64,000 bases of DNA, from assembly GCA_001599815.1 (NCBI GenBank), contig BCIA01000005.1:2335088-2399087 (forward strand), read 5' to 3'. The DNA is from Furcasterigmium furcatum. Its lineage: Eukaryota; Ascomycota; Sordariomycetes; Glomerellales; Plectosphaerellaceae. The notes under the pieces were generated by a model that was not told the origin of the DNA, made no database searches, and was given only the letters and a program-made list of their open reading frames with translations. Of this stretch, positions 41,803 through 54,600 are shown piece by piece. A program made the position numbers and the translations under genes. Every line of letters begins with the position of its first letter. The first letter of the stretch is position 1.

Positions 41803-43556
41803 GGTGTCTGTAGGCTACGATTGCATTGTCCAGCCGCGAGTGTGGGTGCAATGTGGGACGATAAATAGCCGTGGATCTGGGAAGGGTGGCTTTTGGGTGA
41901 ATTGCGCTCAAGATGTAGGTATCGATGTATATCAGGGTATGCAGGCGACGGGGCCGATAGAGATGATCAATGTCGATTTAAGATGGGGTGGACGCAGTCG
42001 CGTCGTGTAAGTCGCCGGCGTCGTGATGATGTCGTCGGCGGGGGATTGGTTGTGGTCTGCGGCAGGTCGGGAGGACTTATACGCGGTGCCTGTCGTGGTG
42101 CGGGACGCGCGCGTTGCAGAGCGGGCTGCTTCGCAGACGTGTCGAGGGGCTCGGGTGTAAGTCCGAATCGATGGCGTCGCGGACGTTGCTGATGATGAAA
42201 GTCGGCGGGGCGTGTCGACGCGACGAGATGCCGGTGCTGTGCTGGTGTTGGAGGTGGGAGAAAAGAGGAGGAGGGAAAAAATAACAAGGAGCGGCGGAAG
42301 AGGAGGAGGAGGAGGAAGGTAGAAGAAAAGAACTAGTCTCCAGCCAGCAGGAGGACGGCGGAGCTGCACGGCCACGGGAGACCACACGGGAGCGAAGACT
42401 GGGGTCCGGTGCCTCTCCCCACTGATCAAGGGTACCTTGAACTCGGGCAAAAAGAGGCTTTCGGGGGCGTACCTTTGACCATGGACGACTGGGAGCGTGT
42501 CAGTCGGGTACCTCCAGGGGAGAGGCGTCTCGCTTAAGGTCTCACGGCCGTGTCTCATTGGCAGCCGCACAGCTGGGCGGTCTCCATCCGGTAGCCCCCG
42601 TAGCGTCCGACGTGGGATGGTCGCTCTCCTCGCCTTGTTGCTGCAAAACCACCTCTCCACCCGTCAGAGGCCATCTATCCGGCCGCAAAACATGGGCATG
42701 CCGACTTTCGCCAACGTTCTTGTACTCGTTGTGCTTCTCATGACAAGAGCGTTCGAATGAGCCATGAAGTGCGATTTTTGGAAGAAAATTGGCCTTAATA
42801 TAGGCCCCAGAGCATATCCGGGAAATCTCCGTGTCGGGTAGGGTCCATGTTGACGATTGCCTCCTCGAAAGGGCTCTGACCCTGGCTTTGCCATGGCCAC
42901 GACAAGCAGGATGAACCCATTTTCCACGCGTCAAAATATGCTATACAATCATACAGACGCCTGAAGCATCAGTGTGATTTTTTCTCGAGTCCCTAGAGCT
43001 CAGGGTAGCCCTACGGGGTCTTGTCAACAAGCTTCCCGTCGCCCCCGGACTCGCCTTCCCCGAAGCTCCGGGACGCCCTCCGATCGGTGGATTTCTTTTC
43101 GAATGCCCTCCTCCCTAGTCAGAGCGTTCCTAAGCAGCATGCACGCCACTTGGGCGTGTTATTTGCCTTGTTGACACTCAATTGACTGTCTGCCGGCGCC
43201 AACGGGGCTCCGGGCCAGGGGGAAAGCAGCATCTGCATGCACCGTCACCGTGGCCCGCTTGTCCTGCCCCAAACCGCGCCGGGGACCCGCCCTCGCATCC
43301 AGAAGCCGTTAGCGCCGGCTCCGACAGCCTTGCATCAAACGTGGCATGCCCTCTGATTGGCCCCAGTCTTAGTCAGCCCGGACTTCAATCCACTTGGTTG
43401 GTGTTGGGGACTCCCTTTTCCCCTGGGCCTGAATCAGTCCCGCGGGCTTGTTCCTGGCCATAGCTTGTTGCACTCTACAGAACGAGGCGTGTCTCATCTT
43501 CAACTTGTTCATGTGTCTTTATTTCCCCAACGCACGACGACCTGTAGATACAGATC
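41803..43556. other. 1.75 kb intergenic region
   Basis: Upstream of itc1 (-) and downstream of alg8 (-). The itc1-proximal part has a purine-rich stretch on the + strand (about 42245-42335), which is CT-rich leader sequence on the itc1 coding strand. No gene was recognised. Confidence 0.5.
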
Positions 43557-45244
43557 CTACGAGGCAAAGTACACCACCATGAAACCCACCCAGCTGCCGA
43601 CGACTCCTATCGCGCAATAAGTGCTCGTGAGCATCAGGGGCAGGAATTCGTAGCTCCTCCCGAACACAATCTGGTGAATGAGAGATGAATATGCGATCAG
43701 AGGGATACTGATTGCAATGTAGACCGTGCTGAAACGGTCCAGGAGGAAGAACCTCGTCTTCCTCGACGCTGGCGCAAGCCTGTCGAACGCCATGAGGAAC
43801 AGCACCAGGAAGAAGATCGTGTAGACTGTCTTGATCGGGAACTCTGCCGGCGTGAAGATGAGGGGAAAGAGGGACACATGTCCAGCGACGGTCAGAGGCG
43901 TGAAAGCGCTAAGATATCGACGGTCCTTGAGGGCGATGAGGCTGAACGGGACAATGACCAGGAGAACTGCCTTCTCATGGACGTGCCACCCGAAAAGGAA
44001 CGATGCGTATCCGCACAACGTGACTGCTCCGATGAAATTCTCCCAGTTGGGCTGACCAAAGAGCCTGATTAAGGGCACGACCTGGAAGAAGAGGGTGAGG
44101 ACGAAGCAGGTCCTGGGAGAAATCTCCGGCAGAACAGCAAAAGCTGTGTCTCCCACCAGCCCACGGGTGACGCTGTTGACAGCATCCAGATTGATTGGGA
44201 TTTTGAGACGGGGAGCAACTACTGCGAGTCAGTAAAGAAACGTGGTAGCGGTCGAGTCGGTGTTCATACCATGGATGAGCAGTCGATCTGCAAAGGAGTA
44301 GATGGCCCACATGTTGGGGGCCCAATACGCGTGGCATAGGCCTCGAGAGAACGGGAACAACCGACTCATGAGTTGCGGGATCTGTCCCATGTACGCAAAT
44401 GGGCCGAAAGCGGCGCCGAAGATTGCCAGAATGCCCGTGCCCAGCTTGACGCAGTTGAGAAACTGAATCTTGAAGACGGACCTTGGCGACAGGCAGTAGG
44501 CGCGTAGCAAGAATACAAAGTACGCCGGGGCGAGATAGAGATAAATATGCTTCATGCAAAGCAGAGCGGCGAAAACGAAGCCACTCCAGAGCAGCCCGGA
44601 CTTGGTTCTCGCCAGCACAAGCGACAGGATCAGGAGGCCGTACATGCACCCGTTGTACTGGAAGTGGATGTGGTCGATGATCATCAGGCCGGGGGACAGC
44701 AGAATAGAGAGTGCGGCAGCTTGCGAGGCCCGTCTACTGGAGAGAGGAGACGTCTCAATGAAGCTAGGGTCTGGTCAGCAGAGCGATCAGAGCAGAATCA
44801 CCAGGCAGCCTCACTATTGCAACGCTTGCGCCAGGACGAGCTCCGAAATGATAACAGTCCAGCGCTGGAAGTATATCGTCTGCCAACTGTCGTACTCCAA
44901 GTTGAACACCTTGACCATGGCCGGGTCGACGAGCTTCGCGACTTGCGACATTGCCCACTCGAAGTAGGCGAAGAAGGGAGGGTAGTCGAGGGTCCATTCT
45001 GACGTCTGCTCGAAGTACCACTGGGAGACGGGGAGGCTGTTCGTGATCGCGAGCCAGTTTCGGTGCACTTCAAAGTCTGTCGATTTACTGTCGGTCGATG
45101 TATTAGCTTGCCGTCCAGAATGCGACCACGGGGAGCTGTCACGCTGCGCGCACAAAGATGGACTCACTACGCGGGGAAAAGCAGCACCTTAAAGGCGGCA
45201 GCGACAAGCGCGCACTGGGTGATAGTAGGAAATGATTCAGCCAT
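43557..45244 (-). CDS. alg8: ALG8-type dolichyl-P-glucose alpha-1,3-glucosyltransferase
   Basis: Adds the second glucose to the lipid-linked N-glycan precursor (Glc1Man9GlcNAc2-PP-dolichol) on the luminal side of the ER. Exons 45168-45244, 44815-45087, 44270-44763 and 43557-44218 encode 501 residues; the three introns are 80, 51 and 51 bp. The splice of exons 1 and 2 gives YKSTDFEVHRNWLAITNSLP, the conserved first luminal loop. LDYPPFFAYFEWAMSQVAKL distinguishes Alg8 from Alg6. Further blocks are DHIHFQYNGCMYGLLILSLV, LFPFSRGLCHAYWAPNMWAI and FLFGWHVHEKAVLLVIVPFS, the last holding the HVHEKA motif of this glucosyltransferase family. About ten membrane helices are visible. The gene is divergent from an ER-Golgi cargo lectin. 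Confidence 0.94.
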
Positions 45245-46026
45245 AATGATGTGCAGCTGATCCGGAGGCCTGGAAAAAGAAAATCCGCATTGCAGAGGGC
45301 GGCGCCGTAGTTTGAGCTTCAGCTCGCAGAGAACAATGGCCTTGGGTTGGTAGATGTGGTAAAGTTAGGCGCAAGGAATCAATTGGCGAATGACGCCAGT
45401 TGGGAGAACCACAAGGACCTGGCCCGTGCTTGCCAACCGGGCATTCTCCAAAATCCGGGGTATCGGCTGAAGAGACGCCGACGCCTGTGGCGCACCTGGA
45501 AGCACTAGCCACAGGTCGCCGGCCAGGAACCGTGTTCTTTTGGCGGGCCCAGAACTTCGACCGCCCAGGGGCAGTCGGCGCTTCCTCAGGGCGTCAAAGG
45601 CACACGAGACCCTCCGTCATCAAGGAGCTCAAGCAGCACGATCCACCACCATTTCCGCCTCGGAAGGATCTTTTATGACGAGTTGAAAGGCCTCTGGAGC
45701 TCCACAGTCCTCCTCGAAACTCTCCCGGAGAAGCATCGCCGTTGAATCGACCTCCAAAGTCGGTTAATCCTCCGTTGATCGTCGGACGCCGAGTGCCAAC
45801 TGTCCTCTCAGCTGCCGAGACTCAGCCTGCGAGGCTTGGCGAGCCTCCAATTACCACCACCAGGTCAACTTTTGTCCTGCTCAGTGCAGCCTTCCCTCGA
45901 CAACACCACGGGAGACTCGACGGACCGCTCAGTTTGGGTTGATACCAAACCAATTGGCCTGTGGCCCTTACCTTCACCAGCTTCAGCGTAGCCCCCCTCT
46001 TCGTCGCGAATCGAACGACCTTCACA
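45245..46026. other. Divergent promoter between alg8 and the cargo lectin
   Basis: 0.8 kb without a gene. I saw no convincing unfolded-protein-response element by eye. Confidence 0.5.
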
Positions 46027-47434
46027 ATGCGCGCCACACTCGCCTTGTTAATGGGCGCTGGCCTGGCCCAGGCTCAGTTCCTCATCAACGAGCTGAGCTT
46101 TGGCTATGATGGAACGTAAGTGTCCTTCCCCATGATACCCTCATTGGGCACCTCTACCCCGTAACTCGTGCTGACGACCGTCCCCCAGCATGGGCAAGGG
46201 TGGTGTTGTTCCCAACTTCAAGCTTTCCGGCTCGCCCAGGGACCCCGAGATCCTCTCCAACAAGGTCGTCCTGACCCCTCCCGCGCCGGGCAACCACCGA
46301 TCGAGCATCTGGGGCGACCAGAAGCTGATGCACAACAACTGGATCGCCGACGTCGACTTCCGAGCGAGCGGCCCGGAGCGCGGCAGTGGCAACCTCAACA
46401 TCTGGCTGACCAACGGCGGAAGCCGCGACATCGGCTCCCACAGCGTGTACAGCGTTGGCCGCTTCGACGGCCTCGCCCTCGTCGTCGACTCCCAAGGCGG
46501 CACTGGCATGATCCGTGGCTTCTTGAACGCCGGAACCACCGAGTACGCCGGCCGGGGCGACGTCGCCGGCCTCGCCTTCGGACACTGCCAGTACTCGTAC
46601 CGCAACCTCGGCCGCCCGAGCCAGATCAAGATGCGCCAGACGGCCAACAAGTTCGCCGTCGAGGTCGATGGCCGCCTCTGCTTCGAGACGGACAAGGTCA
46701 AGGTGCCCATCGGCTACCAGTTTGGCGTCACCGCCGCCAGCGCCGACACCCCGGACTCCTTCGAGGTCTTCAAGCTCGTCGTCATGTCCGAGACCCTGAG
46801 CCCCGAGAACAGCTACACCCAGCAGAACCAGGCCGGCTCGAACCAGCGCGTCATCGGAAACGACGGCGCCAACCAGCAGCGCGGCAGCCAGGGCGGCGGT
46901 TTCTTCGGCGGCAACAAGGACGCCGATGACAAGGACCCCAACGCCGACGCGGACCCCTACGACCTCGCCGACCAGTCCGCCGAGACCTTCGCCACATCCT
47001 CGGAGCAGTTCACCGACCTGCACAACCGCCTCCAGAGCATGACGCACCACATCAGCAACGTCTTCCGGACCGTCTCCAAGCACGCCCGGTCCGGCGAGCA
47101 GCAGAAGACCGAGATCAAGTCCCTCGCGGAGCTTATCAAGAACGAGATCATCCCCCGCCTCGACCGGGTCGCCGAGATCGAGAAGCGCGTGTCCGGCCTC
47201 GAGGCGGAGCTCAAGGCCATGCGCAAGGACGTCAACCAGCAGGTCAAGAACAGCGAGCGCGCCGTGCAGCGCGCCCTCGGCGAGCACCACAGGACCCTCT
47301 CGAGCACCCTGGCCGACGCCGTCCCCGGCCACGGCAAGCTGATCTTCGTCATCGTCGGCTCGCAGATCGTCGCGGCGGTGGGGTACTACATCTACAAGCG
47401 CAGGAGGGCCAACTCGCCCAAGAAGTACCTGTGA
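46027..47434 (+). CDS. L-type (legume-like) lectin cargo receptor, ERGIC-53/Emp47 type
   Basis: Cycles between ER and Golgi and exports glycoproteins. Exons 46027-46115 and 46189-47434 encode 444 residues; the 73 bp GT-AG intron is phase 2. A signal peptide (MRATLALLMGAGLAQA) precedes the lectin domain, about 17-260, with FLINELSFGYDGT at its start and HNNWIADVDFRASGPERGSG. GLALVVDSQGGTGMIRGFLN and GHCQYSYRN follow, the latter with the pairing cysteine to RLCFETDK. A glycine/glutamine-rich linker leads to a coiled coil (IIPRLDRVAEIEKRVSGLEA). One membrane span follows (LIFVIVGSQIVAAVGYYIY), then a short cytosolic tail KRRRANSPKKYL. The tail ends in KKYL, a canonical KKxx ER-retrieval signal. 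It is divergent from alg8. Confidence 0.93.
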
Positions 47435-48263
47435 GCGGGTGTGGCTGGGGAGGCGTGGGCTGTTGTACGAGACGAAAAGAACTTGATGAGTACTGGATGG
47501 CTGTGGTGAGGAAAATTGATACATCTGGCTGAGGGGCGGGTCCTGGAAGCGTGCACAGCTTGAATTGTTGTTTTGTATATGACGGAGGGGACGATGGGTT
47601 GTCTGCGCATCATGAGACCCCGGCCTGTTGCTACCTACTTTCAGCATGAGCATTGAGAAACGTTCTGGTTCCTGATTGCACTCCTCTCGGCTTGCGATGA
47701 GCTGTGAGACAAGAATGCGCATGCCGGCCTCAGCAAGCACGGTCTGGGTCAGGTCATCTGGGTCATCTCGCCGCAGCGCGATCATCACCGAATGCAAGGG
47801 GCCACCGCCCAGCCACACGTGGCTGCTTCTTCAGTGGCGGCTTCAGTGGCGCCGCCGTTATGTCACGCAGATTCTTGACCGCAAGTCTGGTGGGTCGCCC
47901 CGGGCGCGTGGCACGGCTCCTGTCTGGGCCGTCCTGTGGAACACGCTCGATCCAATGGGGCGGGACCTCCGATTGTGGTGCACTCAGCGTCTTCCTCTTT
48001 CTTCGCTCACCGACATATGCTTGGGGAAGCGGTCAGCAGATCCAACAATTCACAAACGCCAGGTTTTTTTCCCGTGATAAACCTGCGTTGTTTTTGACTC
48101 TTCCGGCATTGGTCTTGGGTGATTCCTTTCCGTACGATTGGCGTATTTACCCCCCTCTTCCCTCCCTCCTCAACCGAACACTTTCAACACCCGTAACTCA
48201 GCTTGTTATTGTCGGAAGAAACTGAACGCACGCTCTCTCTCGGATCTTCGGACACCGGCCGAC
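47435..48263. other. Intergenic region before the aminopeptidase P gene
   Basis: No gene. A short tandem direct repeat CTTCAGTGGCG is at 47829-47839 and 47841-47851. The last 150 bp are CT-rich, as expected of a leader. Confidence 0.5.
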
Positions 48264-50149
48264 ATGGCGAACCAGGCGGCTTGGGATCCGACGGTGGTGG
48301 ACGCCTTCGATGCGCTGTGAGTGCAATCCTCGCCCGCCGCACCGCACCGCACCGCACCGCACCGCACCGCACTGCACATCATCGCTGACTCTCCCGCAGA
48401 TCAATCCAAGTGACCGTGTCCGAGTGTACCGGGTGCTCGCGCCACCAGGCCAAGCCCGAAGCACACAAGAAGCGCGGCTCAGACAAGTCCAAGTACCCAG
48501 GTGAGTGCCTCAGTGACTGTCCGGCTCACATCATGGCCCCCGACTGACCCTCGCCAGCCAAAACACATGCCCGGAAGGTCGCCAAGGAGCTCAACGTCTC
48601 CGATGGCCTCGTCTTCCTCCCCGGAGAGCCCTCTCGCACGTATGAGAACTCGGACATGTCGCCCCCCTTCCGGCAAAGGAGATAGTACGAATGCTCATCC
48701 CCGCCATCACTCATGCTGTGACTGACTTTGCGCAGTTTCTACTACCTCTCTGGCGCTGACCACCCAGATTGCTTCGTCACTTATGACCTGGCAGCAGACC
48801 ACCTGACCCTCTGGGTTCCCTTCGTCGAGCCACGACAGGTCTTGTGGTACGGCAAGACGCCGTCACCAGAAGAGTACCTCGCCAACTCGGCGGTGGACTC
48901 TGTGAGGTATACCCGAGACCTCACCGCCTTTCTTCACGCATACTTCCACCAGCGCTCCGATCCGGCGACGGTGTACCTCCTCGATGAGACCCAAATCCCG
49001 CCAAGCCTGAAGCTCACCTTCGCCCGGCGGTACGAGGTCATCCTGGACATCAACAAGCTGAAACCCGCCATGGACGAGGCTCGCGTCATCAAGACCGACC
49101 ACGAGATCGCCCTGATTCGGAAAGCGAACGACATCTCCTCCGCCGCCCACACCGCGGTGCAGAGGCGCCTCCGCTCCTTCACCAACGAACGTGAGATCCA
49201 GGCCCTCTTCGAGGCTGAGTGCGCCCTCCGCGGTGCCAAGCGACAGGCGTACGGTGTCATCGCCGGCAGCGGGACCAATGCTTCCACGCTCCATTATGAG
49301 GACAACGATCAACCGCTCACGGGCAAGCAGTTCGTCGTCATCGATGCTGGCTGCGAGGTCAACTGCTACGCCAGCGATGTAACGCGCACCCTGCCCATCC
49401 CCGGCACCTTCACGTCCGAAGCCCGCGCCATCTATCGCCTCGTCGCGACCATGCAGTCCGCCTGCATTCAGGCCGTCCGCCCCGGCCGGCTGTACTACGC
49501 CCTGCACGTGCAGGCGTCGCAAATCGCCCTGGCAGGGCTCGCAAGACTCGGCATCGTGCGTGGCGACCTCGGCAGGGCCTGGCAGGCAGGTACCGTCGCG
49601 GCCTTCTTCCCCCACGGGCTCGGCCACCACGTCGGCCTCGAGACGCACGACGTCACCGGCAACACGCGCCTCCTCCTCTCCGAGACGGAAGCCATCACGA
49701 CCCGGTCCGGCCGCCGGTCAAAGCGCGACCTCTTCTCCGCCGAGGCCTTCAAGCGGATCCCGTACGCCACGGCCGCCGCAGGCCTCGACGCCATCGCGGG
49801 CTTCGTCGCCATGGACACCGCCCGGCGACAATACCCCGCGGGCAGCGAGGCGGACCCCTCGGCCGCTGCCCCGCCGCCGCCCTACAAGGGCAGGCAGACC
49901 CTCAAGCCCGGCATGGTCGTGACCATCGAGCCGGGCGTGTACTTTTGCCGCGAATACATCGAGGGGTACTTCCGCAAGAGCGAGAAGCACCGCGACCTCA
50001 TCGACTGGGACGTGCTGGAGGCCTACTACCACGTCGGCGGCGTGCGGATCGAGGACGACATCCTGGTCACGGAGGAGGGGTACGAGAACCTCACGACGGC
50101 GCCCAAGGGCGACGAGATGGAGGACATCATCAACGGCAGGGATGTATAG
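48264..50149 (+). CDS. Aminopeptidase P (Xaa-Pro aminopeptidase, peptidase M24B)
   Basis: Metallopeptidase that removes the residue before a penultimate proline, probably cytosolic. Exons 48264-48316, 48400-48500, 48558-48684 and 48736-50149 give 564 residues. Introns are 83, 57 and 51 bp, all GT-AG and in phase. The AMP_N domain is recognisable in YPAKTHARKVAKEL, DGLVFLPGEPSRTYENSD and YFYYLSGADHPDCFVTYDL. The M24 pita-bread core has all the metal ligands: the two Asp in VIDAGCEVNCYASDVTRTLP, His in GLGHHVGLETHDV, Glu in VVTIEPGVYF and Glu in GGVRIEDD. Relative to the roughly 470 residues usual for fungal PEPP it has a cysteine-containing insert encoded by exon 2 and an alanine-rich loop (LDAIAGFVAMDTARRQYPAG) ahead of the last metal ligands. 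Intron 1 holds a pentanucleotide repeat. Confidence 0.92.
48341..48370 (+). repeat. (ACCGC)6 pentanucleotide microsatellite inside intron 1
   Basis: Six perfect copies fill most of the 83 bp first intron of the aminopeptidase P gene, with a degenerate seventh (ACTGC) after them. The array lies between the donor at 48317 and the branch-like CTGAC near 48386, so its length can change without touching splice sites. Confidence 0.9.
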
Positions 50150-51697
50150 AGCGATCGGGTAGACTGCGGGGGGCGAACCCCTTTTTTCGGACGTTCAGGG
50201 GGGTGTTCCGGCGCCTGTTTTTGCTGTTCCCGACTGACTGGCTGACTGATGAGAGATGAAATTCATGTGTGCTATTTTCGATGCATTTCTGTTCTGTGTG
50301 TGATCAGTGGGCAGCAGTAATAGTCTTCCAGGTTGTCAACTCGGGACTGAGAGAGAGGCCCTGAACACTCAGCACGAGGCATGTCATCATGAGAGCTGTA
50401 TGAGAAATCCTGGGCTCACTTGATGACTTCACTGTGAAGGTGACCAACAGTCGGCTAAGTACATATCCATCGGCGCGGCCTTTCCAAACACCCGACCCCG
50501 GCATCGGCCTATTCGGACCGCCGACTCCATCTCGGGTCCGAATCAGAGCGCCAAGCGTCCCCGCTCAGCCCCACCGCCGCCCGCTCCCACTGTGCACAAT
50601 ACCTCCACAGAGGTACTTCTCACCGCAGCGGCACACCCAAAAAGCATCGCTGAACCCTCCGAAAGACCCCTTCTCCTCACAATACCCGGCGGCATTCCCA
50701 TGGCCTCATTTCCCACCCGGCCGAAAAGAAAAAGCTTGATCGGCGAGACCAGTTCTATAATTATCTTTCCCCTAGCCCGAATGCGATGATTCCCTTTCTC
50801 GCCCCTGCCAAGGGCGCGCAAGCTTTCCTCCCGGACGCGTCGGGGGGTTGCCCATCTCGAGATGTCATTTTGTATGTAAATGCCCGTGCATGTTGGACGT
50901 GCATCGGTACGGAGGTACTTCCATACTTGCAGTGAGATGGCACTGGTTCCACCCCCACTTCCCGCCGCGGAACATCCAGTTCCCACCTGCACGCCCGCCT
51001 GAACAGTCACCACACCTTGCGCAGGTAGCTCAGGACGAACGGTGGGCAAAGCGGGAAGGGGGAAAAAAAGCAAGCAAGCATTTGGGGAAGGGGGTGTCTT
51101 CCGCCGGACAGAATCCTGCCAACGTAGTGGCGACTCTCTCTCCCGTCTGACGCCTGCTCGGCGATCAGCGCCCAGCGATCTCTCCGACCCTCCCACCATC
51201 GACGACGTAGTGTTGGTAGTCTCCGGCATTACCGCCCCTGCCCCCTGAGACGACGGTTGTTAGGTTAGTTAGCCTTGGGCAGCTGAGGGGCCTCGTTGCC
51301 GGGCATTCGTCATGGTTTTCTTAGATGAGTGAGCTCCCGTGTGAACAGCAAATGCTTCATGATTTGGGCCCGCGGGCAACGTATGTGCGAAGAAAAATAT
51401 GTATCATAAATGCAAAGATGGGCATCATAATCCCCCAGCCCGTGTGTGCCCCCTGAATATATCACCATTCCGACGTTGCGCCTCGGCCGTCCATCATGAA
51501 TGAAGCCCACGTCCAACTCCGTCTAATTCTCTCGAATGCCTCAGAGGGCAGAGAGAGCGAGCCCGAGCTCGCAGGGTCCTTCTCCAGGCCCAGACAGATA
51601 GGAAACATGATTATTAGTAGTACTGAGGAGCCGCCGGCCGGTGGCCGGTGTCCGTAGCCCTCTGCGTCTCGTCATCGTCGTCGTCGTCATCGCCGCC
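50150..51697. other. 1.5 kb convergent intergenic region
   Basis: Between the 3-prime ends of the aminopeptidase P gene (+) and the zinc-cluster gene (-). Small frames on both strands have no domain signal. No RNA gene was recognised. Confidence 0.5.
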
Positions 51698-54600
51698 TTA
51701 AAACCCCATGTTGCCCCAGTTCCCTTGGTATCCCGATTCCGCCAGCATGCGCTCCATTTCTCTATTGTCCATCGGCCGTTGCATCTGGGCCGCGCGCCGC
51801 GCTTGCTCCAGTCGTTGCGCATCCTGCTGCATCCCGAGCATGGATGGTTGTTGGTACATGTTCGACAGGTCCAGCCCTTGTGGAACTTGCTGCTGTTGTT
51901 GGTTTTGCTGCTGCTGCTGCTGCTGCTGCTGCATGTAGTAGGAGGGGCCCTGCCCCAGGAATTGGTTCGTGTCAAAGTCGTCGAATGAGCCGGGGATCGA
52001 CATGGACGCCGCGCTGACCTGTGCGCTTATCGTCGCGGACTGCGGTCCCGAGACCGGGCCCTTCTGCTGGAAGCCGAGCTGCATCACCGGCTGGTTGGGG
52101 TAAGCAAACGGATCCCCGGACGGGAACATGAGCGAGTCGAGTTTGTGGATCCCGTTCTGCATGCCATGCGGCGGGAACCCAGATGCCCTCGAGTGTGAGC
52201 TGGCTGCCGTGCTTGTCGTTGATTCGGGTGTGGCTCGAGACGGCATGTCCAGAGGCGGCATCATGCCTGACCATTCACTAGCAAAGTTTGCGTCCCGGTA
52301 CCCAGCATCTGACACGGGCACGGCACCGTCGAACGAGCTTCGCATGGCGGCTTGCGGCGGCATGCGTGCGGAGGGCATGGCGGCACTGGACGGTCTCGAG
52401 AACTCCTCGGAGCGGCGCTGAACCTGGCCCTGTTGGATGCCCGCATGACCGTACATGGGAACAGACGAGTGGATTGAATCGGCGGCCGAGCGCTTCTTTG
52501 TGGGCATCGGGTGAGCCCTGGCTTGCTGAAGGCGCTCAGGCAATTGTTCGAACAGGATCTGGAGAGCGTAAGCCGGGCACTCGAGCAGGTTCAAGGGTAA
52601 AGTTAGGAGGCTTACGTCAAGAGTGCTGCTGACACGCTCCGCAGCTTGAGCCTTCCCCTTCAAGGCTGATATCATATCCCGGCCGGCCTTGGCATCCGCG
52701 AGCACTTCGCCGGAGCCGGGCTTCTCTGGGTTCTCGACGGCATAGAACACAAGAGACATGACAGCGAAGAACTCGGTATACAGCATGACCCAGTAGGGTC
52801 CAGCCAGTACACCTTGCTTGCGTATCTCGATGCCAATGTGCACAATGTTCCGTGATACGCTGATGGCTGCGGCCGCACAAGCGTAGGATAGCTCGTCCAC
52901 GTTCTTGTTCTGGCTGAGGCGGGGCGACACATAATGCAGGAACGGCCGGTACAGGACGAGCTGGACGTGTGCATAGGCGAATCTGAGCAAATGTCGGACA
53001 CTGCATTCGGTCAGCTTAACTGTATCGGCATGCGCGAGGGCCTAGAACGCTGATGCGTCTTGCCAAGTGGTCTGGACCGACTTACCGAATCGCCTCAATG
53101 GAACCCTCAGAGCTGGGTCGCCAGTGCGGCGGCAGGACTCTGTACCACTCTTGCAATTCACCCTCGATTTTCTTGATGCTCGAGTAGCTGATGTGGTACG
53201 AGGTCCCAAGCTTGTCGCCCTTCATAACACTCTGGCTGAGCCCCTTGAGCGGGTACACGTTTTTGACGATCCGAGCGAGGATCTCCATCAGTCGAGTGTA
53301 AGCGTTAAAAGCCTCAAAGTAACTCGGTGTGCCGGGCGGGGGCTGGATGATGCCGTCGTTGGTGATGTACTCGTCGTCCACTTCGGTCGGGTATGGCTGG
53401 TCGATGTCCTCCACGTTGTGCAGAAGCGGGAATCCCATCATCGTGGAGACATAAATGTCCATCTGTCGTACAACGTAGAACACACGCTTCCGGACCTCCT
53501 GTTCGATGATTCCAATCTGCTCGTGTTGAAGATGGCGATGCAGACCCATGCGAACACATGAACGCAGAGCGATGCCGACATAGGCGTAGCAGGTGCTGAA
53601 GTTGGACGTCGCCTGGAGGAAGAGAATCATGTAGAGTAAGGCTTGGAGGGAAGTGAGGTCGCGACACTCGGTCATATCCTGTAGGATGCGTCGCGCGTTG
53701 TCGTAGTATTTGATGCTAAGAAGGCAAACAGTCAGTCATGAGAGTAACAACTCAGAACCGCATCGCAGCCTACCCTTGTTCCACGGCCTCCTTATACTCC
53801 ATGCGCGTGGCATCACTGTCAAGCGTGTTGTACATGCAGCCCAGGCCCATGGTTGCAAACATGAGGCCCAGAAATCGATGCTCTTCCGGGGTGTATGCCT
53901 CGAAAGGCTTCTCATAAACCCTTTCGAACAGGTCCCAAAACGTCGGTGTGTGCACGATGCGGATGAGGCAGGTTGCGCAACTGATGGAGTAGGAGCAGAG
54001 CGCCCGGGCTTGCTCCTTCGGGGGCATCTCCGGCCCATGAGAGGAGATGGAATCGTAGGGAGAGCTGTTGGCAGAGGCAGGCGAGTCGAGGGTGGAGAGG
54101 CCTGGAAGCCTTTCTTTTTGTGGGAGGAAGGGTGCCTTGGTGTCGTTGCCCATGAGGCCCTGGAAATGTTCTTTCATTCGGCGCAGGAACACGGCGCCAG
54201 ACGAGACACCATAAAAGTCCCAGCCGCCTTCTTCATCCAAATCGAGTTGTCCAATGGACTCGATCATGGACAAAAGCTGCGTGTCCTGCCCGGAAGGGCC
54301 TGCTCGGCTCGAAGTAGCCTTGCCCTGTGATCGTGCCATTTCTCGCGTGCGGAACTCTTGCTGAATCGCTGGGTCCAGGCTGGGGTCGTTCAGGTCTACC
54401 TCTGGCATGAACTGTCGAAGAAGAGACTCGGCGCGCTGCAGTCGACCTTCCAAGGCTTCCAGGTACTGAGGTGCCGGGTTTCGTCGTCGGTTCGAGGGCT
54501 TGTCATATGTGCATTCTGATAGGAGTTAGGAAATGGGTCTCTGTCACAAGGACAGGTAGGCAAAGTTGCATGGTAGACATACCATAACTATACACAGCGC

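Noticed and set aside
46154..47818. 554-codon open frame on the - strand opposite the cargo lectin
   Set aside because: Repetitive valine/leucine/alanine/glycine composition typical of the antisense of a GC-biased gene; the + strand encodes an intact lectin with a KKxx tail.
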